Below, one piece after another: positions 1 through 11,819 of a stretch of DNA of 60,000 nt. The stretch comes from Membranipora membranacea. Its lineage: Eukaryota > Bryozoa > Gymnolaemata > Cheilostomatida > Membraniporidae. A program made the position numbers and the translations under genes. The stretch covers positions 33,482,001 through 33,542,000 of the forward strand of contig OU612065.1 of assembly GCA_914767715.1 (NCBI GenBank), written 5' to 3'. The number at the start of each line of letters is the position of its first letter. The stretch's first letter is position 1. The notes under the pieces are model-generated. The model was not told the DNA's origin, searched no databases, and saw only the letters and a list, made by a program, of their open reading frames with translations.

Positions 1-391
1 ATGCAAACACATCAGGATTTTGATTTCCTTTTATCCATTACATAAAACTATTTCAATCAAAGCAGATTGGTCCTACACATTTGTGTAAACCAGTAGCCTG
101 TGCCTTGAGCAATCATATCTTGAACTACAACTTTTCTCTCTATATCCTACTTCGTGAGTGAAATATTCCAACCATAGACTGAGACCGTCATCGAACAAGT
201 GTTTGCTTTAGGTCATACCTTTATTGAAACCAACTTGCACTGAGATATGATTGGTTCAACCAAATGTGAAAGGAATTTAATGATTGTGGATAGATCTTCA
301 TATCTTAAGAGGCAGCTTCTCCAAAAAAGCGTAATAATCATGATCTATGACAAGGAAACCATCCCTGAAGCACTATTACCGCCTTATTGCC

Positions 392-670
392 TGTGAATGT
401 TTGATATCGCCTATAATAGAATAGATGTAGGTCTCTTAATTGAACTCAAAAATTCAATTCAGGTAGTGGTATGCCATAGCCCTCAAGGGGATCCCAACCA
501 CTATAAAAAAAAGGGAAAGGCGCCTTGATGTCTACCCCTTGGGTGGTGCGGAAAAGACATAAAATGTGATTATTGACATATGAAACAAAAGCATTGTCCG
601 AACCCCGTCATGGTCCGCCTTCCTGGCCGTTTTCCCGGTATGCTACAGTCAGTCTGGTTGATCCTGCCAG
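392..670 (+). repeat. Short dispersed element (about 275 bp) ending in an 18S-rRNA-like 17-mer
   Basis: The same roughly 275-bp sequence occurs at 392-670, 1766-2037 and 2946-3223. The copy at 1766 sits in a different flank, so this is a unit of its own and not only part of the larger tandem repeat. It is more G+C-rich than its surroundings. Copies 1 and 3 end with CTGGTTGATCCTGCCAG (654-670 and 3207-3223), which equals the conserved 5' end of eukaryotic small-subunit rRNA. The middle copy loses the match after TTGATC. No pol III B box is visible, so the class is unknown. Confidence 0.55.
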
Positions 671-1765
671 AAATCTTAATGAGTTACAAGATTTTAAAAG
701 ACTATATTTTTACTGGAGTTTTATAGAGCAGTTGTCTTAGAATGCAACAACAGCCCCTACTGTTGTTCATTATTATTCATCGTATTCGGGGTACTTTGAA
801 CAAAACTGCTAGATGAAGAATCGTATGTTGAAAGAGTTCCTGATACCTGAAGCTGGTTCATATTACCTCAGCCAGCCCATTCTGAAAAGCAAGACAAACT
901 ATTAATTTTTCATTATTCAAACAAATCAAGGAAATACATAAAACTGTGGACTTGTTATTTGAAGTGATACGATATGCATATTGCTATATATGTGATCTCA
1001 AATCTTGTTTAGTTTTGTTCTTTTGTTAATCCAAAATGCTGATAAAAGACTGTTATTGGAAAACGTTAGGTAAATATTAGAGGATTTCCATTGCATTGTT
1101 TAACTGGCTTTACTCATTTCCAACGACAACTGAGAATTCCAGTTTATAACATTCATTACACAAAGGAGTACACAAATAACAAAGTAGAAAAATTCCACAA
1201 CGAATGAAGGAATTGAGATGTGGGCTGTATGCTTATATGCATCACACTTCGTAGCAAGGCAGCCTTAGAACAGGAACTATGTAGCGTCATGTTCCATTGA
1301 ATGAAAATTGATTGTTAATAATAAATGTAAAATCCTAGGCAGCACTCAACTGTGTATGGAATTTTGTAACTTTGGTTTTCCAACGATGAAAAAGCTTACA
1401 TCAGCATTTGGAATCAATGTATAGGTATTGATTTCATGATTTCAAAATTTGAAATCATGAATCATCAGCTTTTCTATTGTTGGAAGACCAAAGTTTGCCT
1501 TGTGACATTGAATGTTGAGCTTTTCGCTGTGTTCCTGTGAAGAGAATTAGAGTTAAAAGTACATTAGGAGTAAGAAATTGCCACAATTTGACCTTGGTTT
1601 AATTTTATTATTATACAGCTCTGACATAATGTACTTGACAAATTGCTTTTAAAAAATGGTATAGGTAGATAGGTAGGTAAATTCCAGGCAAATTGCCAAC
1701 CCTTCGGGTTCCGGGACCTATGTCAGGCATAAGTACGAACAAAACAGACACATGTCATGCTGAAT

Positions 1766-2037
1766 GTGAATGTTTGATATCGTCTGTAATAGAATAGATG
1801 TCGGTCTCTTAATTGAACTCAAAAATTCAATTCAGGTAGTGGTATGCCATAGCCCTCAAGGAGATCCCAACCACCATAAAAAAGGGAAAGGCGCCTTGAT
1901 GTCTACCACTTGGGTGGTGCGGAAAAGACATAAAATGTGATTATTGTCATATGAAAGAAAAGCATTGTCGGAACCCCGTCATGGCCCGCCTTCCTGGCCG
2001 CTTTCTCGGTGTGCTATAGGCAGTCTAGTTGATCATT
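1766..2037 (+). repeat. Second copy of the 275-bp dispersed element
   Basis: This copy matches 392-664 closely but stops at TTGATC, before the 18S-like tail is complete. It lies within the 2.55-kb unit at a point where the second tandem copy (around 4225) has no such insertion. Confidence 0.55.
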
Positions 2038-4629
2038 GATGAAAAAAGTCAAGGGATCCATTTGTTCTGTTGCTTGATATTCAAACATTGGCCCTGAACA
2101 CCATATTCGCAGTGTTTCCTTTTACTAACCACTTTGGGAAAGCGTGGCGTTGACAGATACCCCTACAAATATATAATCTACCTGTCAATCAGGAATACCC
2201 AGTCCGTGGGGGATTTGTCAATGCTGGGTACATGTGTGACCCTCCTAAGTCATTGAGGGCACCCAATGCCTAAGATTATTTTTTATGAAAGGAAAGAGGA
2301 TCTCCCTATTATACTTAACCAAAGATCCTTGTGAGCCATGTATCAACACCAAAGGTAAAGGAAACATGTAGAAATGGTGAGAACCGATATCAGTTATATA
2401 TACTAATCAACAATGTCTTATCTATTGATCAATAAACATGCCAGTGGCAGGTGAGTCAGGGTCCAACTCTGCCTATCAAGCAATATTAAGAGTATACCTT
2501 CACATTATAGTATCGGAGATTGCAAGCACTAAAATCTTGGTTCATCAATAACTATGCAAACACATCAGGATTTTCAATTCCTTTTATACCATTACATAAA
2601 ACTATTTCAATCAAAGCAGATTGGTTCTACACATTTGTGTAAACCGGTAGCCTGTGCCTTGAGCAATCATATCTTGAACTACAACTTTTCTCTCTATATC
2701 CTACTTTGTGAGTGAAATATTCCAACCATAGACTGAGTCCGTCATCGAACAAGTGTTTGCTTTAGGTCATACCTTTATTGAAACCAACTTGTACTGAGAT
2801 ATGATTGGTTCAACCAAATGTGAAAGGAATTTAATGATTGTGGATAGATCTTCATATCTTAAGAGGCAGCTTCTCCAAAAAAGCGTAATAATCATGATCT
2901 ATGACAAGGAAACCATCCCTGAAGCACTATTACCGCCTTATTGCCTGTGAATGTTTGATATCGCCTATAATAGAATAGATGTAGGTCTCTTAATTGAACT
3001 CAAAAATTCAATTCAGGTAGTGGTATGCCATAGCCCTCAAGGGGATCCCAACCACTATAAAAAAAGGGAAAGGCGCCTTGATGTCTACCCCTTGGGTGGT
3101 GCGGAAAAGACATAAAATGTGATTATTGTCATATGAAAGAAAAGCACTGTCGGAACCCCGTCATGATCCGCCTTCCTGGCCGTTTTCCCGTTGTGCTACA
3201 GTCAGTCTGGTTGATCCTGCCAGAAATCTTAATGAGTTACAAGATTTTAAAAGACTGTATTTTTACTGGAGTTTTATAGAGCAGTTGTCTTAGAATGCAA
3301 CAACAGCCCCTACTTCATTATTATTCATCGTATTCGGAGTACTTTGAACAAAACTGCTAGATGAAGAATCGTATGTTGAAAGAATTCCTCCTGATACCTG
3401 AAGCTGGTTCATATTACCTCAGCCAGCCCATTCTGAAAAGCAAGACAAACTATTATATATGCATATCTCAAATCTTATTTAGTTTTGTTCTTTTGTTAAT
3501 CCAAAATGCTGTTAAAAGACTGTTATTGGAAAACGTTAAGTAAATATTAGAGGATTTCCATTGCATTGTTTATTTGGCTTTACTCATTTCCAATGATAAC
3601 TGAGAATTCCAGCTTATAACATTCATTACTTGAGTACACAAATAAGAAAGTAGAAAAATTCCACAACGAATAAAGGAATTGAGATGTGGGCTGTATGCTG
3701 ATATGCATCACTCCTCGTAGCAAGGCAGCCTTAGAACAGGAGCTATGTAGCGACATGTTCCATTGAATGAAAATTGATTGTTAATAATAAATGTAAAATC
3801 CTAGGCAGCACTCAACTGTGTATGGGATTTTGTAACTTTTGTTTTCCAACAATGAAAAAGATTACATCAGCTGAAATCAATGTATAGGTATTGATTTCAT
3901 GATTTCAAAATTTGAAACTATGAATCATCAGCTTTTCTATTATTGGAAAACCAAAGATTGAATGTGACAATTGAATGTTGAGCTTTTCGCTGTGTTCCTG
4001 TGAAGAGAATTAGAGTTTAAAATACATTAGGAGTAAGAAATTGCCACAATTTGACCTTGGTTTAATTTTATTTTTATACAGCTCTGACATAATATACTTG
4101 ACAAACTGCTTTTAAAAAAATGGTATAGGTAGGTAGATTCCAGGCAAATTGCCTAGCCCGTCGGGTTTCGGGACCTATGTCAGGCATAAGTACGAACAAA
4201 ACAGACACATGTCATGCTGAATGACATTAATATATATAACAGCCTTTAACCTTTAACTGTCTGAGAGATCCACTTAGAAACCTTGTCAGGTAGGTGAGGA
4301 TCAAGAATGTCTGAAACTGTCCTCAAATGAGGATTCTATTATCGAAGCTGAAGTCTAACCAGTGATGCGTAACTTTTCTAGCAACAAAGACGACTGAGCA
4401 CTGCTATGGTTGTGCTTTATACAATGAGACCGATTTCTAGTTTAAAAGTCTCTGTCAAGCTGTACCCTTTTGCTCCAAGTGATTTGAGCGCTCTAATCTC
4501 CCAATCCATCTAAAGCTGTGTCCATAGCTGATGTCAGTTCGTCTGATATTTTTTCTGTGAAACACAAAGACAACAGGTAAATTGTTAGTGCAATCAAATG
4601 ACACAAATGGGCACAAGCTCATAATACTT

Positions 4630-4692
4630 AGCCTTGGTGCGCGGCTACCTTTTTTTACTCCCAAATCAAAAAAGTAGCCGCGTAACAAGGCT
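4630..4692. repeat. Small hairpin element, present in each nucleostemin 3' cassette
   Basis: Inverted arms beginning AGCCTTG and ending CAAGGCT, with inner arms of CGCGGCTAC and GTAGCCGCG, flank an A/T-rich loop. The same hairpin is at 9008-9071 and 13405-13467, just downstream of the three copies of the terminal exon, so it was copied with the larger duplication. It may be a tiny MITE remnant. Confidence 0.5.
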
Positions 4693-4888
4693 ACATAATA
4701 CTGCCTAAACAATTTATTTTGGTATTCAATCAAAAAATTTTCAGATCCTACCCACCAAACTATAGTAACCAAATTCCCTGCTTGGCTTTCTTGACTGACA
4801 TTGATCAGCTGGCCTGATACTAAAACAAGTCAATAATAATATGGCCAGATGTAGTAGAACATTTATAATCATGTATATAAGAAGTGAT

Positions 4889-4894
4889 TTTATT
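4889..4894 (-). terminator. Polyadenylation signal overlapping the stop codon (copy 1)
   Basis: On the minus strand the terminal exon ends GAA TAA TAA AAT, so the hexamer AATAAA begins inside the stop codon. The arrangement is the same in all three copies of the last exon (also at about 9265-9270 and 13661-13666). It predicts an extremely short 3' UTR, unless a more distal signal is used. Confidence 0.5.
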
Positions 4895-7443
4895 ATTCTG
4901 TCATTGAATTACCAGCTCGTCTTCTCTGCTTCTTGACTTTCTTGTATTCTTTTTTCTTGTTCTTGTTGAGCGCCATATCATCAGGTGTTACAGGTGATCT
5001 AGCTGCCTGAGCTATACTTAGTCGAGTTTTACGTCGTGGAGTCGGGTCGGGCATCACCACGTCCTCTAATACTACCTTCTTTTTACCCTGAGAATTAACA
5101 AGAGTCAGGGTCAAGGGAGACGGCGATAATGAATTGCTTCTAGGTGCGGATTTGATAGTCATTAAAGGTGTTTGTAAAAGGGCTAAAATACTTGCAACAA
5201 ATTTATTCTACAACATCTCAGCCCTAGAAAAAGGGGAACGACAATCATGGCAGAGCCAAAAAATAAACTGAGTGGTTCCAGGTAGATGAACCAAACATCC
5301 TTGGAGGAATAAATAAATCGCAGGGGTAGAATTTTTGCCTATGCGGGTAACTAACATTGCTATGCTATGCTAAAGCTATGCTAGCTTTTAAGATTGAGCA
5401 AAAAGCCAGCATAGCTTTACTTTAGCTAATTTTTACACCTCTAGGGTAAGTACCAGTCATATAAAGAGGTCCCACACTTATCATCCCAGATAAGCTACAG
5501 TCCATACCTTAGGTTTTGGTGTGTCCTCCTCCATCATTTCCTCCTCCTCTGATTCCCCGTCCGAGGACATCGCCGCCTCAGCATCTCCGCTGGTGGCGCT
5601 CTCTGAGTGATCTCCCAGATCGGCTCCATCTGTGAACCCTTCGCTATCCACCATCATAGCATTACCTATGTGTGACTTCAACCCTGCAATATAGCAAGGA
5701 AACCTGCTGTCAAGTCATGTAAGAATGTAGGTGAGAGGTGTTAATTAAACAACATTAATCCTCTGATGGTTGAAATAGTCCCTAATGAAGGTAATAGTCA
5801 AGTTCAGTTATTCAGTCTCTCGGTCATCGCTTGCAATTTTATGTTCAGTCCTGCTTTTTTAACACACTAGTTTTGCTTGTGGACACCGCACACATATACA
5901 ATGATAAGACATTACAAAGCAGTTTGATAAGAAATTTGTCCTACGATTCAGTTGCACCTATGGACTACTAGGATCTGGGCTTGGAGCAATTAGGAAATGT
6001 TGTGGGGAGGAATATGACATTTGTTTGTTTCCTCCATAAAAAAATGTCTCAGAGCAAGAAGATAAGGAGAGTAAAAGTTTTTATGTATCTCTGAAATTCT
6101 CTTGCTATTATGCCCTTGGCTCAGGTTCACATTTTACATGAGGGGACAACTCTTAAATACGCCAACATTAAGAAGTAATAAAATTTTTAGTGATTCAGGG
6201 TAACTCTACCTTTAATATCCTCTTTCTCATCACTTGTGAGAGCCTCGATATCAAACTCTGCGGATAATTCAGTGATAATCTGAGCACTGAGATGAGATGG
6301 TAGGGTGTGCTGCTCTGGTGGCTGTGTGTAATATGTGATCTTACCACTGTAACAACAATTACATATTAGTATGAAGTGCAAAGAAAATGCACAGGATCGA
6401 ACCACAAAAGTAGTCCATACATGCTTTTTCACTCATAACTCTTAAGGTGACTAAATTCAAATTTTGAAAACATATCCAACGATTTCCCCGGTTACATGCA
6501 TACTGGGACGTTTCAAAGATGGATGCGAATAACATGCTGAACATAGTATATGTTTGCTGGTTCACTGCAGGTCACATGTCTGCTCGTTGCATAAATTTAA
6601 GAAAGTTAATATGATGTTGTACAAGTTTTGTGGTAGCAAGACTTTTTGAGCCAATCTAACTGACTGGATGAATTTCAAAATTTTGTCGAAAAAAAAGCAG
6701 TGTCTAACGCATTCATGTTAATCACCTAATACTTGGATCCTTGTTGTACAGCTCTAACCTAACCATATCCTTCTTCACAGGGTTGACAATAAAACTTTGT
6801 ACAGGGGGAGGGGGTACTCACCAGTTCCAATCCTGAAGGACCAGCCTGGCTGCTTTAACTGTGTCTGGTAGTCCGCCTTTCTTCAGCATTCCGTATCGTT
6901 TTGCCAACAAAACAAGAAACTCCGTACAATCTTTATACATTTGAATCTGTGAAACACAAGAAAAGTCTTACTGAATAAATCATATGTACATCTACAAACA
7001 TGAAAGGAATCTGCTGAAATGGTCTGTAACATACGCCGACTTTTTCCCTTTTTGTTGACTTCAATAATGCTATCTGGTCTGCAGCTGTCCAAACAATAGA
7101 AATTAAAGACGGAATAAAAAGTCAAGATCAGGCATTTAGGTATTCAAATGAGGTTGTTGTGATTGTTTAAAATGCTGTTAGTTTGAAGCAATCATGGAAC
7201 TTTTATTTACATCCATAGTTGATAGGAGAAGAAGTTGAGTAATCACCTAGTGCTCAAACATTACTGGGGCTGATGTTCAATGTGACATTTTTATACTTTG
7301 CATTATCAGTCACTTAGACTAGTTATTACAATGTTATTCCATATACCACACTCACCTTATACTGCATCATCATCTGATCTTTACGACAGCGACTGAGAAT
7401 AATCTCTACTGGTGCTGCCGGGTCATCAATCTGTTCTACTTTA
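4893..7443 (-). pseudogene. Partial duplicate of nucleostemin 3' exons, copy 1 (distal)
   Basis: This is a tandem copy of the end of the nucleostemin gene. It holds the truncated 3' part of exon 10 (7356-7443, 88 of 199 bp), and complete exon 11 (6822-6946), exon 12 (6210-6346), exon 13 (5508-5683) and exon 14 with stop codon (4893-5087). All splice sites and reading frames are intact. It has no promoter or upstream exons, and exon 10 breaks off after CTACTTTA into unrelated sequence. Introns are almost as similar between copies as exons, so the duplication is recent or an assembly artefact. The copy cannot encode the GTPase core. It could only serve as an alternative set of 3' exons if the gene's transcript runs on. 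Confidence 0.8.
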
Positions 7444-9268
7444 TAAATCCAGGCAATGATTTCAATAGCATCACATTACATTATTAATGCCTTTCTACCC
7501 TGGCGCCTCGATTCGATTATTGCACTGACTATACTAATAATGCCTCTCACTGCACACACTGTAATAATACTCTCACTGCGCTGCCTTTTCAAGTCATTTC
7601 TAAATCAATGATCAAACAATTATTTCTAAGCGTTATAGAATATCAACACTTTACACCCCAACTGAGATGAATAATAAACCTGATACCTGAAGCTGGTTCA
7701 TATTACCTCAGCCAGCCCATTCTGAAAAGCAAGACAAACTATTAATTTTTCATTATTCAATCAAATCAAGCAAATACATAAAACTGTGGACTTGTTATTT
7801 GAAGTGATACCATCTCATATTGCTATATATGAGATCTCAAATTTTGTTTGGTTTTGTTGTTTTGTTAATCCAAAATGCTGATAAAAGACTGTTATTGGGA
7901 AACGTTAGGGAAATATTAGAGGATTTCCATTGCATTGTTTTACTGGCTTTACTCATTTCCAATGATAACTGAGAATTCCAGCTTATAACATTCATTACTT
8001 GAGTACACAAATAAGAAAGTAGAAAAATTCCACAACGAATGAAGGAATTGATATGTGGGCTGTATGCTTATATGCATCACACTTCGCAGCAAGGCAGCCA
8101 TAGAACAGGAGCTATGTAGGGACATGTTCCACTGAATGAAAATTGATTGTTAATAATCAATGTAAAATCCTAGGCAGCACTCAACTGTGTATGGGATTTT
8201 GTCACTTTGGTTTTCCAATGATGAAAAAGCTTACATCAGCATTTGAAATCAATGTATAGGTATTGATTTCATGATTTCAAAATTTGAAATCATGAATCAT
8301 CAGCATTTGAAATCATTTGAAATCATCAGCTTTTCTATTGTTGGAAAACCAAAGTTTGCCTTGTGACATTGAAAGTTGAGCTTTTCACTGTGTTCCTGTG
8401 AAGAGAATTAGAGTTTAAATTACATTAGGAGTAAGAAATTGCCACAATTTGACCTTGGTTTAATTTTATTATTATACAGCTCTGACATAATATACTTGAC
8501 AAACTGCTTTTAAAAAAATGGTATAGGTAGGTAGATTCCAGGCAAATTGCCTAGCCCGTCGGGTTTCGGGACCTATGTCAGGCATAAGTACGAACAAAAC
8601 AGACACATATCATGCTGAATGACATAAATATATATAACAGCCTTTAACTGTCTGAGAGATCCACTTAGAAAACCTTGTCAGGTAGGTGAGGATCAAGAAT
8701 GTCTGAAACTGTCCTCAAATGAGGATTCTATTATCGAAGCTGAACTCTAACCAGCGATGCCTAACTTTTCTAGCGACAAAGACGACTGAGCACTGCTATG
8801 GTTGTGCTTTATACAATGAGACAAATTTCTAGTTTAAAAGTCTCTGTCAAGCTGTACCCTTTTGCTCCAAGTGATTTGAGCGCTCTAATCTCCCAATCCA
8901 TCTAAAGCTGATGTCAGTTCGTCTGATATTTTTTCTGTGAAACACAAAGACAAAAGGTATTGTTAGTGCAATCAAATGACACAAATGGGCACAAGCTCAT
9001 AATACTTAGCCTTGGTACGCGGCTACCTTTTTTTTACTCCCAAATCAAAAAAATAGCCGCGTAACAAGGCTACATAATACTGCCTAAACAATTTATTTTG
9101 GTATTCAATCAAAAAATTTTCAGATCCTACCCACCAAACTATAGTAACCAAATTCCCTGCTTGGCTTTCTTGACTGACATTGATCAGCTGGCCTGATACT
9201 AAAACAAGTCAATAATATGGCCAGATGTAGTAGAACATTTATAATCATGTATATAAGAAGTGATTTTA
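7444..9268. repeat. Spacer between cassettes: junction segment plus copy of the 1-4 kb repeat
   Basis: 7444-7677 is the junction segment that follows the broken exon 10. Parts of it recur at 17741-18180 inside the 4.43-kb insertion. From 7678 to about 8630 the sequence is a copy of the repeat seen at 838-1760 and 3391-4225, and then the nucleostemin 3' flank begins again. The spacer 11820-13664 has the same structure. No gene is seen in it. Confidence 0.75.
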
Positions 9269-11819
9269 TTATTCTGTCATTGAATTACCAGCTCGTCTTC
9301 TCTGCTTCTTGACTTTCTTGTACTCTTTTTTCTTGTTCTTGTTGAGCGCCATATCATCAGGTGTTACAGGTGATCGAGCTGCCTGAGCTATACTTAGTCG
9401 AGTTTTACGTCGTGGGGTCGGGTCGGGCATCACCACGTCCTCTAATACGACTTTCTTTTTACCCTGAGAATTGACAAGAGTCAGGGTCAAGGGAGACGGC
9501 TATAATGAATTGCTTCTAGGTGCGGATTTGATAGTCATTAAAGGTGTTTGTAAAAGAGCTAAAATACTTGCAACAAATTTATTCCACAACATCTCAGCCC
9601 TAGAAAAAGGGGAACGACAATCATGGCAGAGCCAAAAAATAAACTGAGTGGTTCCAGGTAGATGAACCAAACATCCTTGGAGGAATAAATAAATCGCAGG
9701 GGTAGAATTTTTGCCTATGCGGGTAACTAACATTGCTATGCTATGCTAAAGCTATGCTAGCCTTTAAGATTGAGCAAAAAGCCAGCATAGCTTTACTTTA
9801 GCTAATTTTTACACCTCTAGGGTAAGTACCAGTCATATAAAGAGGTCCCACACTTATCATCCCAGATAAGCTACAGTCCATACCTTAGGTTTTGGTGTGT
9901 CCTCCTCCATCATTTCCTCCTCCTCTGATTCCCCGTCCGAGGACATCGCCGCCTCAGCATCTCCGCTGGTGGCGCTCTCTGAGTGATCTCCCAGATCGGC
10001 TCCATCTGTGAACCCTTCGCTATCCACCATCATAGCATTACCTATGTGTGACTTCAACCCTGCAATATAGCAAGGAAACCTGCTGTCAAGTCATGTAAGA
10101 ATGTAGGTGAGAGGTGTTAATTTAACAACATTAATCCTCTGATGGTTGAAATAGTCCCTAATGAAGGTAATAGTCAAGTTCAGTTATTCAGTCTCTCGGT
10201 CATCGCTTGCAATTTTATGTTCAGTCCTGCTTTTTTAACACACTAGTTTTGCTTGTGGACACCGCACACATATACAATGATAAGACATTACAAAGCAGTT
10301 TGATAAGAAATTTGTCCTACGATTCAGTTGCACCTATGGACTACTAGGATCTGGGCTTGGAGCAATTAGGAAATGTTGTGGGGAGGAATATGACATTTGT
10401 TTGTTTCCTCCATAATAAAATGTCTCAGAGCAAGAAGATAAGGAGAGTAAAAGTTTTTATGTATCTCTGAAATTCTCTTGCTATTATGCCCTTGGCTCAG
10501 GTTCACATTTTACATGAGGGGACAACTCTTAAATACGCCAACATTAAGAAGTAATAAAATTTTTAGTGATTCAGGGTAACTCTACCTTTAATATCCTCTT
10601 TCTCATCACTTGTGAGAGCCTCGATATCAAACTCTGCGGATAATTCAGTGATAATCTGAGCACTGAGATGAGATGGTAGGGTGTGCTGCTCTGGTGGCTG
10701 TGTGTAATATGTGATCTTACCACTGTAACAACAATTACATATTAGTATGAAGTGCAAAGAAAATGCACAGGATCGAACCACAAAAGTAGTCCATACATGC
10801 TTTTTCACTCATAACTCTTAAGGTGACTAAATTCAAATTTTGAAAACATATCCAACGATTTCCCCGGTTACATGCATACTGGGACGTTTCAAAGATGGAT
10901 GCGAATAACATGCTGAACATAGTATATGTTTGCTGGTTCACTGCAGGTCACATGTCTGCTCGTTGCATAAATTTAAGAAAGTTAATATGATGTTGTACAA
11001 GTTTTGTGGTAGCAAGACTTTTTGAGCCAATCTAACTGACTGGATGAATTTCAAAATTTTGTCGAAAAAAAAGCAGTGTCTAACGCATTCATGTTAATCA
11101 CCTAATACTTGGATCCTTGTTGTACAGCTCTAACCTAACCATATCCTTCTTCACAGGGTTGACAATAAAACTTTGTACAGGGGGAGGGGGTACTCACCAG
11201 TTCCAATCCTGAAGGACCAGCCTGGCTGCTTTAACTGTGTCTGGTAGTCCGCCTTTCTTCAGCATTCCGTATCGTTTTGCCAACAAAACAAGAAACTCCG
11301 TACAATCTTTATACATTTGAATCTGTGAAACACAAGAAAAGTCTTACTGAATAAATCATATGTACATCTACAAACATGAAAGGAATCTGCTGAAATGGTC
11401 TGTAACATACGCCGACTTTTTCCCTTTTTGTTGACTTCAATAATGCTATCTGGTCTGCAGCTGTCCAAACAATAGAAATTAAAGACGGAATAAAAAGTCA
11501 AGATCAGGCATTTAGGTATTCAAATGAGGTTGTTGTGATTGTTTAAAATGCTGTTAGTTTGAAGCAATCATGGAACTTTTATTTACATCCATAGTTGATA
11601 GGAGAAGAAGTTGAGTAATCACCTAGTGCTCAAACATTACTGGGGCTGATGTTCAATGTGACATTTTTATACTTTGCATTATCAGTCACTTAGACTAGTT
11701 ATTACAATGTTATTCCATATACCACACTCACCTTATACTGCATCATCATCTGATCTTTACGACAGCGACTGAGAATAATCTCTACTGGTGCTGCCGGGTC
11801 ATCAATCTGTTCTACTTTA
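9269..11819 (-). pseudogene. Partial duplicate of nucleostemin 3' exons, copy 2 (middle)
   Basis: This is almost identical to copy 1, displaced by 4,376 bp. It holds truncated exon 10 (11732-11819), exon 11 (11198-11322), exon 12 (10586-10722), exon 13 (9884-10059) and exon 14 with stop (9269-9463). The upstream break occurs at the same base within exon 10, and the same junction segment follows (11820-12053), so copies 1 and 2 descend from one rearrangement that was then copied in tandem. Frames and splice sites are open. As with copy 1, only 3'-exon use by read-through from the intact gene could give it a role. Confidence 0.8.

Larger units (their letters stand above)
1..4225. repeat. Tandem non-coding repeat block, period about 2.55 kb
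   Basis: The sequence beginning at 1 starts again at 2553 with few substitutions and short indels, and the two copies can be followed together to about 1765 and 4225. Copy 1 then carries an extra 275-bp element (1766-2037) and about 500 bp of its own sequence. The second half of the unit (from about 838, and from 3391) recurs at 7678-8630 and 12054-13005, where it forms the spacer between nucleostemin exon cassettes. I see no credible gene in it: the short open frames, such as 3361-3543, are not conserved between copies. Confidence 0.85.

Noticed and set aside
392-670. Spliced-leader RNA gene (AATTCAG|GTAGTGG looks like a short leader and donor)
   Set aside because: No Sm-binding site or convincing stem-loops downstream, and no known leader matches; copy number in tandem is low.
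3361-3543. 60-residue open frame in the 5' repeat block
   Set aside because: The matching position in the first tandem copy (from 811) is disrupted by indels, and the frame has no recognisable family; it is repeat sequence.
4455-4772. 105-residue minus-strand frame, repeated at 13230-13547
   Set aside because: It covers the 3' flank of the nucleostemin terminal exon including the hairpin at 4630-4692; it is broken in the middle copy near 8900-9130, so it is not maintained.
6359-6565. 68-residue minus-strand frame repeated in all cassettes
   Set aside because: It lies in the intron upstream of nucleostemin exon 12; conservation only reflects recent duplication.
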